From Kofleriaceae bacterium (lineage in GTDB: Bacteria; Myxococcota_A; Polyangia; Haliangiales; Haliangiaceae): 64,000 nucleotides of DNA. The translations under genes were made by a program, and so were the position numbers. The notes beneath the pieces are model-generated. The model ran no database searches and was not told the DNA's origin. It was given only the letters and a program-made list of their open reading frames with translations. Of this stretch, positions 34,273 through 45,914 are shown piece by piece. Numbering within the stretch: the first letter of the stretch is position 1; every line of letters begins with the position of its first letter. The stretch is from contig JACKDR010000001.1 of the NCBI GenBank assembly GCA_020633495.1, positions 62,001-126,000 on the forward strand, read 5' to 3'.

Positions 34273-35771
34273 GCGGCGCGCGGGGTACGGTCGCGGCGGT
34301 CGCGCTGGCGCTGCTGGTCGCGCTGCCGACCGGCTGCCGGATCGATCCGTTCGATCTCAACGGCGGCGACGACACCACCGGCGACGACACCACCGGCGAC
34401 GCCGGCCGCCGCGACGGCGGCGGCGGCGGCGGCGACGGCGGCACCTGCGTCGCGACCGGCCTGGACGACACCTGCAACGAGGTCGACGACGACTGCAACG
34501 GCGTCGTCGACGACCCGTTCGACAAGGACACCGACGACGCCAACTGCGGCACCTGCGGCAACCGCTGCAGCGCGCCCAACGCGGTGCTCGACTGCCAGCA
34601 GGGCGCGTGCGTCTTCGTCGACTGCCTGCCCGGGTTCGTCGACCTCGACCCGCAGGTGGCCGGCTGCGAGTACCAGTGCCCGGTGTTCCCGCCGCACGCC
34701 GAGGACTGCAACGGCGTCGACGAGGACTGCGACGGCATGATCGACGAGGCGATCGATCTGCCGCCGCCGCCCCAGGGGCTGTGCCGCGGCACGCCCGGCA
34801 CCCCGTGCGAGGGCACCGCGATGGTGTGCGCGACCCGCGGCGCGGTGACCACCTGGTACTGCGACTACGGCCCCGACGTCGAGTTCGACCCGTCGATCCC
34901 CAACGGCATCCTGCTGCAGGAGCAGCTGTGCGACGGCAAGGACGGCGACTGCGACGGCGTCGCCGACGACGCCTTCACCGATCTCGGCCAGGTCTGCGAC
35001 AACGGCGCCGCCGGGGTCTGCCGCGACCTCGGCCTGCGCACCTGCGACCCCGGCGATCCGTCGCGCACGGTGTGCGACCTGACCCTGCCGCCGGATCCGA
35101 TCGGCCCGGCCACCGCCGAGACCTGCAACGGCCTCGACGACGACTGCAACGGCGTCGTCGACGACGCGGTCGGACCGGGCCGGGTCGTCGACGCGATGTC
35201 GCCGGTCACGGTCGGCGCCGCGACGATCTACGTCGACACCTACGAGGCGTCGCACCCCGACGCCACGGCGGCGCTCGGCGGCGTCCTGACCCACCGCGCC
35301 TGCTCGAACCCGGGCGTGCTGCCGTGGCGCGGCGCCACCTACGCCGCCGCCGCCGCCGCGTGCGCCGCCGCCGGCAAGCGGCTGTGCACCGCCGACGAGT
35401 GGCAGGCCGCCTGCGACGACGGCACCGGCCGCGCCTACCCCTACGGCGCCAGCTTCGAGGCCGCGACCTGCAACGCCGAGCCCTACGACGGCATCCCCGG
35501 CGGCAACGACGACGACGTCCTGCTCGCCACCGGCGGCCTGGCCGCGTGCGTGTCGTCGGCCGGCCCGCTCGATCTGTCCGGCAACCTCAAGGAGTGGACC
35601 GACGACATCACCGGCCAGACCGCGAGCGGTACCGACATCGCCGTCCTCCGCGGCGGCGCCTACGACACCCCGGCGCTGGGCGCGACCTGCACGTTCCGGT
35701 CGTCGCGCGCCGCGGTCGACACCGTGCTGCCGTCGATCGGCTTCCGCTGCTGCAAGGACACCGCGCCGTAG
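34269..35771 (+). CDS. lipoprotein with MopE motifs and C-terminal formylglycine-enzyme-like domain
   Basis: 500 residues from a GTG that overlaps the preceding stop (GTGA). Signal with LPTGC (Cys23), then a TGDD-repeat linker. Four CNxxDxDCxGxxDD-type MopE motifs come next. The C-terminal 200 residues resemble the FGE-sulfatase (SUMF1) fold: YVDTYEAS, PWRGATYAAAAAACAAAGKRLCTADEWQAAC, LDLSGNLKEWTDD, LRGGAYD and IGFRCC. FGE-fold domains also serve as ligand-binding modules, so enzymatic activity is not assured. Translational coupling implies it works with the VWA/MopE protein on the cell surface. Confidence 0.88.
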   Translation: MSGARGTVAAVALALLVALPTGCRIDPFDLNGGDDTTGDDTTGDAGRRDGGGGGGDGGTCVATGLDDTCNEVDDDCNGVVDDPFDKDTDDANCGTCGNRCSAPNAVLDCQQGACVFVDCLPGFVDLDPQVAGCEYQCPVFPPHAEDCNGVDEDCDGMIDEAIDLPPPPQGLCRGTPGTPCEGTAMVCATRGAVTTWYCDYGPDVEFDPSIPNGILLQEQLCDGKDGDCDGVADDAFTDLGQVCDNGAAGVCRDLGLRTCDPGDPSRTVCDLTLPPDPIGPATAETCNGLDDDCNGVVDDAVGPGRVVDAMSPVTVGAATIYVDTYEASHPDATAALGGVLTHRACSNPGVLPWRGATYAAAAAACAAAGKRLCTADEWQAACDDGTGRAYPYGASFEAATCNAEPYDGIPGGNDDDVLLATGGLAACVSSAGPLDLSGNLKEWTDDITGQTASGTDIAVLRGGAYDTPALGATCTFRSSRAAVDTVLPSIGFRCCKDTAP

Positions 35772-35835
35772 GCCAGGGCCGGTCACCGGCCCGGCCTTGC
35801 CCGACCGGTGAATCATCGCGCAAGCTCTGACGTCG

Positions 35836-37131
35836 ATGCCCCTGGTGCGCCGGATCTCGTTCGCCCTCACCCTCGCCCCCGCGCTCGCCGCCGTCGCCGC
35901 GCTGGCCACGGCGCGCCCCGCCCACGCCGGCGGCGCCGCCGCCGTGACCTGCGCGCTGGCCGAGCCCGACGCGGTCGAGGTCGACGGCATGCTCGACGAC
36001 TGGCAGGGCGTCGCCGGGACCCGCGGCGGCGGCCAGGACAAGGACGCCAGCTTCGAGGTCCGCTGCATGCAGGTCGGCGACCGCCTGGCGCTGATGTTCG
36101 ACGTCCGCGACGATCGCCTGGTCCGCCTGTACAAGGCCAAGGGCAAGCTGCTCGACGGCGAGGACCGGCTCGAGGTCTCGCTGTCGGCGGGCGGCGCGCC
36201 GCTGTGGCTCCGCCTGTTCCCCGGCGCCGAGCGCTACGAGCCGCGCGTCCAGAGCGGCACGCCGGGCCGGTGGAAGCCGGCGCCGCGGTGGGTGACCGCG
36301 GAGTCGACCGAGCAGAAGCGCGGCTGGTCGTTCGAGGTCGTCGTGCCGCTGGCCAAGCTGGCCGGCTGGAGCAAGGCGACGTCCTCGATCGACGCCACGA
36401 TCGCGTTCCACGACGCCGACGAGGCCACCGAGAAGCGGACCCAGGAGACCGTCGAGCAGGCGGTCACGCTCGGCTTCGGCGACACCACCAAGCTGGTCGA
36501 TCGCTTCCTCCAGGCGGTCAAGCTGCGCGCCCGGGACATCACCCTCGACGAGGTCGCCGACGTCGACCCGACGCTGCCCGGCACCGAGCGCGTGATCGCC
36601 GGCGGCAAGATCGTCGGGCTGATCGCCGAGCGCTACGGCTACGTCGAGCTGCCGGTCGACAAGCCCGGCGACGTCCGTCAGGTCCGGCTGGTCGACCTGC
36701 GCGGCGACGGCGGCCGGGTCGTGCTCGCGGTGGTCCGCCAGTACGGCGGCGGCGGCAGCCGCGACGTCCTGATCCTGCTGGGCGCCCACGACGGCCAGCT
36801 CGACACGCTGTTCACGGTCGAGCTCCGCAAGGAGGCCGACGGCAACCGGCTCGAGAGCACGTGGGAGCTGGCCGCGGCGGGCAGCCGCCGCACCGGCAAG
36901 AACCGGCCGAAGACCAAGCGCAAGCTGCGCGGCTCCGACCTGGTGATCACCGCCGGCGACGCGGTCGGCTGGGACGAGGACACCTTCGAGGAGGTCGCGG
37001 CCGACGACGCCGAGCCGATCCACCTGCCGTGGGACGCGGCCCGGGTCGGCGGCGTGTACTGGCTCGACGGCGACACGGTGCGGTCGCAGCCGCTGACCGC
37101 CAAGGACGTCAAGGCCCGCCGCAAGAAGTGA
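35836..37131 (+). CDS. exported protein with CBM9-like domain
   Basis: 431 residues. The signal peptide ends ARPAHAG. Residues about 45-200 carry EVDGMLDDWQGVAG, RLALMFDVRDDRLV, DRLEVSLSAGG and GWSFEVVVPLAKLAGW, which resemble the CBM9/DOMON-like sugar- or heme-binding sandwich seen in many exported bacterial proteins. The C-terminal half (about 230-431) is unassigned and ends RRKK. It may bind an exported glycan or cofactor. No operon partner is evident. Confidence 0.75.
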   Translation: MPLVRRISFALTLAPALAAVAALATARPAHAGGAAAVTCALAEPDAVEVDGMLDDWQGVAGTRGGGQDKDASFEVRCMQVGDRLALMFDVRDDRLVRLYKAKGKLLDGEDRLEVSLSAGGAPLWLRLFPGAERYEPRVQSGTPGRWKPAPRWVTAESTEQKRGWSFEVVVPLAKLAGWSKATSSIDATIAFHDADEATEKRTQETVEQAVTLGFGDTTKLVDRFLQAVKLRARDITLDEVADVDPTLPGTERVIAGGKIVGLIAERYGYVELPVDKPGDVRQVRLVDLRGDGGRVVLAVVRQYGGGGSRDVLILLGAHDGQLDTLFTVELRKEADGNRLESTWELAAAGSRRTGKNRPKTKRKLRGSDLVITAGDAVGWDEDTFEEVAADDAEPIHLPWDAARVGGVYWLDGDTVRSQPLTAKDVKARRKK

Positions 37132-37162
37132 GCGGGCCGGCCGGGGCGCCGGGAGTCGGGGA

Positions 37163-37191
37163 TTGACCCCGCCGGGCTCCGGACCCATGCT
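37163..37191 (+). promoter_or_regulatory. putative sigma-70 promoter
   Basis: TTGACC, 17-nt spacer, CATGCT, ending 7 nt before the ATG of the small exported protein gene. Confidence 0.35.
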
Positions 37192-37198
37192 TGTCGCC

Positions 37199-37513
37199 AT
37201 GCATGCGCGGGTGCGCCCTGCCCTCGCCGTCCTGCTCCTGGTCGGAGTGGGCGTCGTGGCCGCGCCGCGCGCGCGGCGGGGTGACCCCTGCGGCCGGCGC
37301 GGCTGCGCCGTGCTGTGCAGCCAGGTCGCCGACGCCGCCGCGGACACCAACGATCCCGCGGATCTGAGCGACGTGGTGGCCGCCGTCCCGGCGGTCCCGA
37401 CCCTGCCCCGCCGCGCCGACACCGCGGTCGACCTGCCGCCGGCGGCGGCCCACGCCGCGCCGGCCGCGGTCGCGGTGCTGCCGCGCGCGCCCAAGACCTC
37501 GCCCCCGACCTGA
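37199..37513 (+). CDS. small exported Ala/Pro-rich protein
   Basis: 104 residues. A hydrophobic N-terminal segment (ALAVLLLVGVGVVAAP) is followed by RRGDPCGRRGCAVLCSQ with three Cys, then a low-complexity Ala/Pro/Asp tail. No family recognised. The start is uncertain; the chosen ATG gives the best signal sequence and sits 7 nt after a promoter-like CATGCT. It may be a genuine small secreted protein or a chance ORF. Confidence 0.45.
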   Translation: MHARVRPALAVLLLVGVGVVAAPRARRGDPCGRRGCAVLCSQVADAAADTNDPADLSDVVAAVPAVPTLPRRADTAVDLPPAAAHAAPAAVAVLPRAPKTSPPT

Positions 37514-37576
37514 GCCGAGCCCCTTCGCATCTCGTCTCACGTCCGGCCGACGCGCGCCCGCGCGTCCCGAGGTCCC

Positions 37577-38098
37577 ATGTCTCGATCCGTCCTGTCCCGC
37601 GGCGCGCTGCGCCGCCTCTTCGGCAAGCTCGCCCTCGCCTCCGTCGGGGTCGCGGTCGCGTCCCCGGCCGCCGCCGGTCCCGGCGGCGCCGCCGCCGACC
37701 GCGACGTCGACGACGGCGGCGACGACGACGTCGACGCCGCGCTGGCCATCGCCGCCGGCGACGACGGCGCCGCCAGCGCCCACGCCTTCGCGATCCTCCT
37801 CGATCACATGCAGCCGATCGACGCCACCCGCGCGGTGACGCTGGCGGCGCTGTCGCCCGACGTGGGGGTCCGCGCCGCGGTCGGCGAGGCCCTGACCTGG
37901 TGCTTCCCGCTGCTCGGCGCGCGCTCGGTCATCGACCACCTGTCCCGCGACCCCGAGCCGCGGGTCCGGCTGGCCGCGGCCCGCGCCGCCCACGCCCGCC
38001 GCATCGCCCACGACGCCCCGGAGGTCCTGCAGCGGCTGGCCGCCGACCCCGAGCCATCGGTGGCCGAGGCCGCTCGCCTGGCCCTGCTCGGCCGGTAG
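37577..38098 (+). CDS. exported HEAT-repeat-like protein
   Basis: 173 residues. A signal-like stretch (KLALASVGVAVASPAAAG) is followed by an Asp-rich linker and helical repeats (RAVTLAALSPDVGVRAAVGEAL, PRVRLAAARAAHARR, PSVAEAARLALLGR) with the pattern of HEAT/PBS lyase-type units. Such modules mediate protein-protein contacts. GAGGT precedes the ATG. It lies just upstream of ffh but separated by a TATACG element. Confidence 0.7.
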   Translation: MSRSVLSRGALRRLFGKLALASVGVAVASPAAAGPGGAAADRDVDDGGDDDVDAALAIAAGDDGAASAHAFAILLDHMQPIDATRAVTLAALSPDVGVRAAVGEALTWCFPLLGARSVIDHLSRDPEPRVRLAAARAAHARRIAHDAPEVLQRLAADPEPSVAEAARLALLGR

Positions 38099-38118
38099 TG
38101 GCGGCGCGCGAGTAGTGG

Positions 38119-38124
38119 TATACG
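38119..38124 (+). promoter_or_regulatory. putative -10 (TATACG) of ffh
   Basis: TATACG lies 37 nt before the ffh ATG; GGAGA in the leader is the ribosome-binding site. Confidence 0.35.
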
Positions 38125-38161
38125 CGGGGCTCCCCCCACTCGAAGATGTCTGGAGAACCGC

Positions 38162-39867
<1,706 letters not shown>

Positions 39868-39868
<1 letters not shown>

Positions 39869-42414
39869 TGCCGGGCGCGGCCGGTCGAGGGATCGCGGCG
39901 ATCGTCGTCGGGATCGGCGCCCTCGCCGGCGCGGCCTGCGGCGACAACGTCACGCCGCCGCCGGTCGTGGTCGAGACCGGCGGGGTCCGCATCACCGTCA
40001 CCGAGGCGCCGGCGCGGATCGAGGTGGTCCGGCTCGCCGACGGCGAGGTCATCTTCGACGGCCTGCCCGGCGGCGTCGCCGGCACCGCCGACGCGCCGCA
40101 CGTGCTGGCGGCGTTCCGCGCCGCGACCCCGGACATCGAGACCCAGGTCGGCGCGTTCCGCATCGTCGACGACAAGACCGCGCCGTGGACCGGGGTCGAG
40201 GCCCTGCGCGGCGTCCACGCCACCGGTGGCGGCGTCGCCTTCGACCTGGTCGGCGGCGGTGACGTCATCGGCACCGGCGCGATCACCGTCGGCGCGGTGG
40301 CCGACGCCGACGGCGCCGGCGTCGACGTCGCGATCACGCTGGCGGCGGCGCCGGCGCTGGGCGCCAACCGGGCGTCGATCGCGTACCGGTGCGGCGCCGA
40401 CGAGCACCTGCTCGGCCTCGGCGGCCAGTCGTTCGACGTCGATCACCGCGGCCAGACCGTGCCGCTGTGGGTCGAGGAGGACGGCATCAGCAAGCGACCG
40501 GACGACGAGTACGAGGGCGTGTGGTTCCTGTCGGGCCGCCGCCACTCGACCCACACGCCGATGCCGATGATGCTGTCGAGCCGCGGCTTCGCCGCCGCGG
40601 TCGACACCCCGGCGCGCGCGGTGTTCGCGCTGTGCTCCGAGGCCGACGCCGACGCCGCGCTCGACCACGAGGTGGTCCGGCTCGAGGCCTGGCAGGGCAC
40701 GATCGCGCTGCACCTGTTCGTGCCGACGATCGATCCCGACGATCACCGGGTCGCGCTCGACCACGCGCTGACGTTGATGACCGGCTGGGTCGGCCGGCCG
40801 ATCGATCCGCCGCGGCCGTGGGTGTTCGCGCCGTGGCTCGACGCGATCTACGGCTCGGCCGAGGTCCGCCGGGTCGCCCAGGCGCTGCGCGACGCCGACG
40901 TCCCGGCCAGCGTGCTGTGGACCGAGGACTGGCGCGGCGGCAACGACGAGGGCACCGGCTACGTCCTCGAGGAGGACTGGCACGTCGACCGCGCGCTGTA
41001 CCCCGACTTCGAGGCGGTCGCCGACGACCTCCACGCCGCCGGCTACAAGTTCCTGGTCTACTTCAACACCTTCCTCGACGAGGAGGCCGACGTCTTCGCC
41101 GAGGCGCTCGCCGCCGACTACGAGATCCACCACGCCGACGGCACGCCGTACCTGTTCACCGGCGTCAAGTTCCGCGACGCCACGATGCTCGACCTGTCGA
41201 ACCCCGACGCCGTGACCTGGGGCAAGGGCATCCTCGACGAGGCGCTGGCGCTGGGCAGCGACGGCTGGATGGCCGACTTCGCCGAGTGGCTGCCGCACGA
41301 CGCGACGCTGGCCTCCGGCGAGGACGCGATGCTGGCCCACAACCGCTACCCGGTGGCGTGGGCGCGGCTCAACCACGAGGTCTTCCACGACGCCGGCGGC
41401 CGGATCGACGCGCTGGCGTTCGTGCGCTCGGCGTGGCTGGGCTCGCAGCCCTACGTCGACGTCGTGTGGGCCGGCGATCAGCAGACCGACTGGTCCGAGG
41501 GCGACGGCCTGCCGTCGGTGATCCCGATGGGCCTCGGCCTGGGGCTGACCGGCTTCCCCTACTACGGCCACGACATCGCCGGCTACATGAGCCAGCTGAC
41601 GGAGCCGTCGACCAAGGAGCTGTGGTTCCGGTGGTGCGCGCTGGGCGCGCTGTCGCCGGTGATGCGGACCCACCACGGCCGCGACGCCCGCAACAACTGG
41701 CGGTGGGACGCCGACGCCGAGACCACCGCGCACCTGCGCCGGTGGGCGACGCTGCACACCCAGCTGTTCCCGTACTTCACGTGGCTGGCGGCGCGGGCGC
41801 AGCAGGCGGGGACGCCGCTGATGCGCCCGGTCGCGCTCGGCTACCCCGACGCCGGCGCGTGGGCGTGGACCTCCACCGACGAGTACCTGCTGGGCGATCG
41901 CATCCTGGTGGCGCCGGTGATCACCGAGGGCGCGACGACCCGCGCGGTCGAGCTGCCGGCGGGCGACTGGTACCCGCTGGCCGGCGGCGCCGCGGTCGCC
42001 GGCGGCGCCGCGGTCACCGTCGACGCGCCGATGACCGAGCTGCCCGCGTTCGTGCCCGCGGGCTCGATCCTGGTGCTGCTGCCGGAGGGCGTCGACACCC
42101 TGGTGCCGACGCCCGACGACGCCACCGTGGTCAGCGACGACGAGCTCGACGGCGCCCGCGTCGTCGTGGTCTGGCCCGGCGTGTCGACCACCGGCACCGA
42201 CACCCTCGACGGCTACGCCTGGACCGGGCGCGCCGCCGGCGCGGCGGCGCCCGCCACCGCCACCTTCGACGGCGCCGACGTCGCGGTCACCGCCGGCGCC
42301 GGCTACGTCGCGGTGGCCGTGCCCGGCCCCGGCGTCGTCGTCTTCGACGGCGGCGGCACCGTCACGATCCCCGACGGCGCCGGCGCGGTCGAGGTCCGGC
42401 TGATCCAGCCGTAG
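39868..42414 (+). CDS. GH31-family glycoside hydrolase, lipoprotein
   Basis: 848 residues from an ATG overlapping the ffh stop. Signal with lipobox GAAC (Cys24). GH31 signatures are VLWTEDWRGG, FLVYFNTFLDEE, the nucleophile Asp470 in WMADFAEW, the acid Asp569 in YYGHDIAGYM, and MRTHHGRD. WMADFxEW resembles sulfoquinovosidases (YihQ), but I do not see the sulfonate-binding Arg region, so an alpha-glucosidase or related activity is equally likely. Anchored outside the cytoplasm, it would degrade external glycosides. Coupling to ffh is odd in function. Confidence 0.9.
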
Positions 42415-42433
42415 CGGCGCGACGCGCCCGCGG

Positions 42434-42691
42434 TCAGGGCGTGCGCGTGGTCAGCTTGTCGACGGCGTGGACCGGGGCGCCGTCGCCGGCCATCAGGTGG
42501 GCGATCGCGGCCATGACCAGGCGGTGGCTGGCCAGCATCGACTGGCCGGCGAACGCCGCCGAGGTCACGACCAGCGTCCAGTGGCCGCCGCCGCCGCCGA
42601 CCTCGACGACGGCGTCGGGCAGCTTGGCGGTGATCGCGGTGCGGATGGCGTCGTTGATGTCGCCGGAGTAGGTGGTGAGGTGGACGCTCAT
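42434..42691 (-). CDS. BolA-family protein
   Basis: 85 residues. The BolA motif reads FAGQSMLASHRLVMAAI, the FxGxSxLxxHRxV pattern with the invariant His. BolA proteins bind monothiol glutaredoxins and iron-sulfur clusters and affect stress responses. The ATG has GAGGA upstream, and TATGAG lies further up as a possible -10. Converges with the GH31 gene, 19 nt away. Confidence 0.92.
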   Translation of the reverse strand: MSVHLTTYSGDINDAIRTAITAKLPDAVVEVGGGGGHWTLVVTSAAFAGQSMLASHRLVMAAIAHLMAGDGAPVHAVDKLTTRTP

Positions 42692-42737
42692 GGCGGCTTC
42701 CTCATAGCACGAGGCGGCCAGCCGGACCGCGCCGCGG

Positions 42738-42743
42738 TACGCT
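42738..42743 (+). promoter_or_regulatory. putative -10 (TACGCT), leaderless start
   Basis: TACGCT ends 9 nt before the DUF2277 ATG. Confidence 0.35.
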
Positions 42744-42752
42744 CGGCGCACG

Positions 42753-43046
42753 ATGTGCCGCAACATCCGCATCCTGCACAACTTCGAGCCGCCGACCACG
42801 CCCGACGAGATCCACGCGGCGGCGCTGCAGTACGTCCGCAAGGTCAGCGGCACGACGCGGCCGTCGCTGGCCAACCAGGCCGCGTTCGACGCGGCGGTCG
42901 CGGCGGTGGTCGCGGCGACGACCACGCTGCTGCACGGCCTCGAGGCCCGCGGCACCCCGCGGACCCGCGAGGGCGAGGCCGCGCGCGGCAAGGCGCGGTG
43001 GGCGCAGCGGGTGGCCCGGACCGGCGGCGGGACGCCGCGCGAGTGA
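42753..43046 (+). CDS. DUF2277 protein
   Basis: 97 residues. MCRNIRILHNFEPPTTPDEI, then AALQYVRKVSGTTRPS is the family signature; function unknown. The C-terminal tail (RTREGEAARGKARWAQRV) is basic. The start of the next gene overlaps its stop by 4 nt (GTGA). Confidence 0.9.
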   Translation: MCRNIRILHNFEPPTTPDEIHAAALQYVRKVSGTTRPSLANQAAFDAAVAAVVAATTTLLHGLEARGTPRTREGEAARGKARWAQRVARTGGGTPRE

Positions 43047-44137
43047 GAGGTCGCGAGACGACCTGGTCGCGATCATCCAGCGAGCGCGCAGCGAGGGCTG
43101 CGCACGCGCCGAGCGCGCCCGCGGTCGCCGTGCTGGCCGCGCTCGCCGCGCTCGCCGCGTGCGGGCGCGACGCCGGCCGGCCCCCCGCCGACGTCCGCGC
43201 CGGGCGATGCTGGCGGACCGCCACCGCGCCGGCACGCGCGCGACGCGCCGCGGCACCGGCGGTCGCGATCGCCCCGGACGCCGCCGGACCGGCTGGCGAC
43301 GCCGGGGCCGTCGACAGCGGCCTCGCGACGCGCCGCCCGTCGCCGCGCTGCCGCGGCCTGCCCGCGGACGGCACCGTCGAGCCGCTGCCCGCCCACGACG
43401 ACACGGCCGGCTTCCTGGTCCGCGGCGCCGGCGACGCCCGCTGGCTGGTCTTCGACGGCCGCGACCGCTGCGAGGTCGTGCCGGTCGGCCGCGCCGACGC
43501 GCGCGTCCACGGCCGGCTGTGGCCCGGCGCCGACGAGGTCAAGGCGTTCGTCCTGCGCGGGCCCGCCTGCGACGGCGACGACGACGCCACCTGCCCGGCC
43601 TACCTGGCCATCCGCGACGACACCGGCACCTTCTTCGACGCGGTGCCGACCTGCGCCGCGACCGACCAGGCCAGCCTCGACGTCGTGTCGATCTTCGACG
43701 ACGGTCCGTCGCTGCTGGTGACCTGCGCGTCGCTCACCGGTTTCGGCCTCGACTCCGACCTCGCGCTGGTCCATCCCGTCGACGGCGCGCTGCGCGTGGT
43801 CCTGCAGACCCGCGGCGGCTGGGGCGACCACGCCCCCGGCGAGTGCGCGACCCCGTGCGCGACGTCCTGCTGGACCCTGCTCGACGAGGCCCACTGGAGG
43901 GTCATCGCGCGCGGCGCCGCGCCGGTGATCGAGACCATCGCGCCGATCGCGTACATGGAGCGCGCCGACCGCATGGTCGAGCCCGACACCCGGATCACGC
44001 CCAACCGGCTGCGCTGGCGCTACCAGCCCGACCGGCGGCGCTTCGAGGTCGAGCGGCGCGACGTCGACGAGACGATCGCGATCCCCGACGCGTGCGCGCC
44101 GCGCCCGCTGCGCGCGCCGCTGCGCCCGTCGCGCTGA
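43043..44137 (+). CDS. lipoprotein of unknown function
   Basis: 364 residues from a GTG overlapping the DUF2277 stop. An unusually long N-terminal region precedes the hydrophobic stretch and lipobox LAAC (Cys40); a later start may be used. The mature protein (RWLVFDGRDRCEVVPVG, VKAFVLRGPACDGDD, SLLVTCASLTGFGLDSDLALVHP) looks like a mixed beta domain with several Cys. No family recognised. Confidence 0.65.
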   Translation: MRGRETTWSRSSSERAARAAHAPSAPAVAVLAALAALAACGRDAGRPPADVRAGRCWRTATAPARARRAAAPAVAIAPDAAGPAGDAGAVDSGLATRRPSPRCRGLPADGTVEPLPAHDDTAGFLVRGAGDARWLVFDGRDRCEVVPVGRADARVHGRLWPGADEVKAFVLRGPACDGDDDATCPAYLAIRDDTGTFFDAVPTCAATDQASLDVVSIFDDGPSLLVTCASLTGFGLDSDLALVHPVDGALRVVLQTRGGWGDHAPGECATPCATSCWTLLDEAHWRVIARGAAPVIETIAPIAYMERADRMVEPDTRITPNRLRWRYQPDRRRFEVERRDVDETIAIPDACAPRPLRAPLRPSR

Positions 44138-44148
44138 CGTCTCCGCGG

Positions 44149-44886
44149 CTACGGGATCGCGCGGGTGTCGGACCGCACCAGCTGCTGGCGATCGACGAAC
44201 GGGTGCGCGGGGCCGCTCAGCTGGGTACCGTCGGCGAGGTTGATCTGGACCCACTGATCCTGCTCGGTCAGGTAGCCGATCTCCAGGTAGGCGTGGGTCG
44301 GCGTGATCTGCAGCGGAGACGCCTTCGAGAAGTTGTGCCAGGCGGTGATCGGCAGCGGCACGTCCGCCTCACCGTCGACGGTCTTGCCCGGCTCGAGGCG
44401 CTGCGCCACCGGGACGTAGATCCCGCCGGTGCCACGCTCGGGCCGGACGTAGGCGCGGCTGAACGCGACCACGCCGGCGGTGTCGCCTTCCCGGACGATC
44501 ACCCGATCGAAGGCGGCGTGCAGCCCCTGGGCGTCCGGGACCACCAGCCGGTCGAGCAGGAACACGGTCGCCGACGTCGTGTTGTGGACGTGGTAGGCGA
44601 CGTGCAGCGTGTCGCCGCTGCGCGTCAGGTCCCAGGTGAGCGTCACGGGTAGGTTGGACGGTTGCATGGAGGCATCTCGATCGGCTGTGGCGACGACGAC
44701 GGTGACGTGCGCCGCGTCGACGGGGCTGACCGGCGCCGCGCCGCCAGGGGCGACCGGCGCCGCGCCGGTGACGCCGGTATCGGTCGCCGGCGCGGTGACG
44801 CGCGGCGCCGGTGGCGTGCGTTCGCACGCGGTCAGCGCGGTGACCGCGCACAACGCCCCGAGCGTCGCGACGCCGGCGCCGATCAC
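44149..44886 (-). CDS. lipoprotein partner of the M91-like protease
   Basis: 245 residues from a GTG that overlaps the protease stop by 4 nt (GTGA). Signal with lipobox LTAC (Cys21), then a Pro/Ala/Thr-rich linker. The mature domain is beta-rich (LTWDLTRSGDTLHVAYHVHN, RLVVPDAQGLHAAFDRVIVREGD, THAYLEIGYLTEQDQWVQINL), possibly Ig-like. Tight coupling to a protease gene suggests an inhibitor, immunity factor or anchor (inference). No enzymatic motif. Confidence 0.75.
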   Translation of the reverse strand: MIGAGVATLGALCAVTALTACERTPPAPRVTAPATDTGVTGAAPVAPGGAAPVSPVDAAHVTVVVATADRDASMQPSNLPVTLTWDLTRSGDTLHVAYHVHNTTSATVFLLDRLVVPDAQGLHAAFDRVIVREGDTAGVVAFSRAYVRPERGTGGIYVPVAQRLEPGKTVDGEADVPLPITAWHNFSKASPLQITPTHAYLEIGYLTEQDQWVQINLADGTQLSGPAHPFVDRQQLVRSDTRAIP

Positions 44887-45914
44887 GGCCCGGCCGCGGG
44901 CGGGTTGTGCCAGACGTAGGTGTCGCGCTGGGGCATGGCGTCGTCGGTCACGCCCCCGGTGGTGCGCTCGCCGACGTTGGTGGCGCCGATCGCGGCGCGC
45001 TCGGCCCGGTAGGTGTTCTCGGTGAGCTGGTCGCCGGCCCAGGCGCCGAGGCCGACCGCCTGGTACTCCATGCCGTTCTGGCCGACGTCGTCGGCGTGCG
45101 CCTGGCCGGGGCCGAGCACGGTCTGGTCGAGCGTGCCGTAGGCGGCGTGATGTGCGTGCACCATCTCGTGGAACAGCGTCACGTCGCTGCGCAACGGCAG
45201 CCACGCGTCGGTCTGCCCGGCCGCCGCGACGATGCCGCCCTGATCGCCGGGCACGTAGTCGACCGCCGCGTCGGTGCCGACCCCGTCGGCCCAGCTGCCG
45301 GGCACCGACGTCGGCGACGCGCCACCCTCGGCGTTGCTGTTGTCGCGGGCGCCGGTGGCGTCGCGACGCAGGTTGAGCGTCGTGACGTGATCGTCGGGCT
45401 GGTAGGCCAGCGAGTTGACCAGCTCCCGCCCCGAGTCGGTCTGCAGCAGGTTGCCGATGTCGCCCATGGTCTCGCCGCGAAACTGCGCGGCCTCGTCGTC
45501 GGACATCCCCGCGGTGCCCAGCTGGAGGTCGCTGCGCCCCATGCGGATGTCGGAGTAGGTCCGCGCGATCCGCTGGAACTCCTCGGGGCTGACCTGGTTG
45601 CCGGCGTAGGTGGCCGGCCCGCCCGGCCCCGACACCAGCTCCGACGGATCGCGGACGTCGAACTGCGACGCGAGCTCGCGCTGCGCACCCTGGCGATCGA
45701 GCATGCCGGACGGATCGAACAGGCCGCTCAGGCCCTCCTGCGACAGGCCGCGCCCCAGGTCGCCGATGGTCTGGCCGATGCCACCGAGGAACCCGAGCGG
45801 ACCGGCGTCCTCGGGCGAGCACATCTGCGGCTGGCTGGCGCTCGGCGCGGAGTAGTCGCGCCCCGCCACCATGCCGCCAGCGGCCTGCACCGCGTGATTC
45901 GCCAGTTCGTACAT
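44883..45914 (-). CDS. M91-like (NleD-type) zinc metalloprotease
   Basis: 343 residues with no signal peptide. LFHEMVHAHH holds the zincin HExxH (His249, Glu250, His253) and resembles the M91/NleD effector family; TENTYRAERAAIG downstream may hold a third ligand. The N-terminal half contains a linker and a segment DVRDPSELVSGPGGPATYAGNQV. M91 enzymes of pathogens are injected effectors cutting host kinases. In a predatory bacterium a role in prey killing or competition is possible (inference). The start has GGAGATC upstream, with TACTAT about 35 nt before it. Confidence 0.75.
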   Translation of the reverse strand: MYELANHAVQAAGGMVAGRDYSAPSASQPQMCSPEDAGPLGFLGGIGQTIGDLGRGLSQEGLSGLFDPSGMLDRQGAQRELASQFDVRDPSELVSGPGGPATYAGNQVSPEEFQRIARTYSDIRMGRSDLQLGTAGMSDDEAAQFRGETMGDIGNLLQTDSGRELVNSLAYQPDDHVTTLNLRRDATGARDNSNAEGGASPTSVPGSWADGVGTDAAVDYVPGDQGGIVAAAGQTDAWLPLRSDVTLFHEMVHAHHAAYGTLDQTVLGPGQAHADDVGQNGMEYQAVGLGAWAGDQLTENTYRAERAAIGATNVGERTTGGVTDDAMPQRDTYVWHNPPAAGP

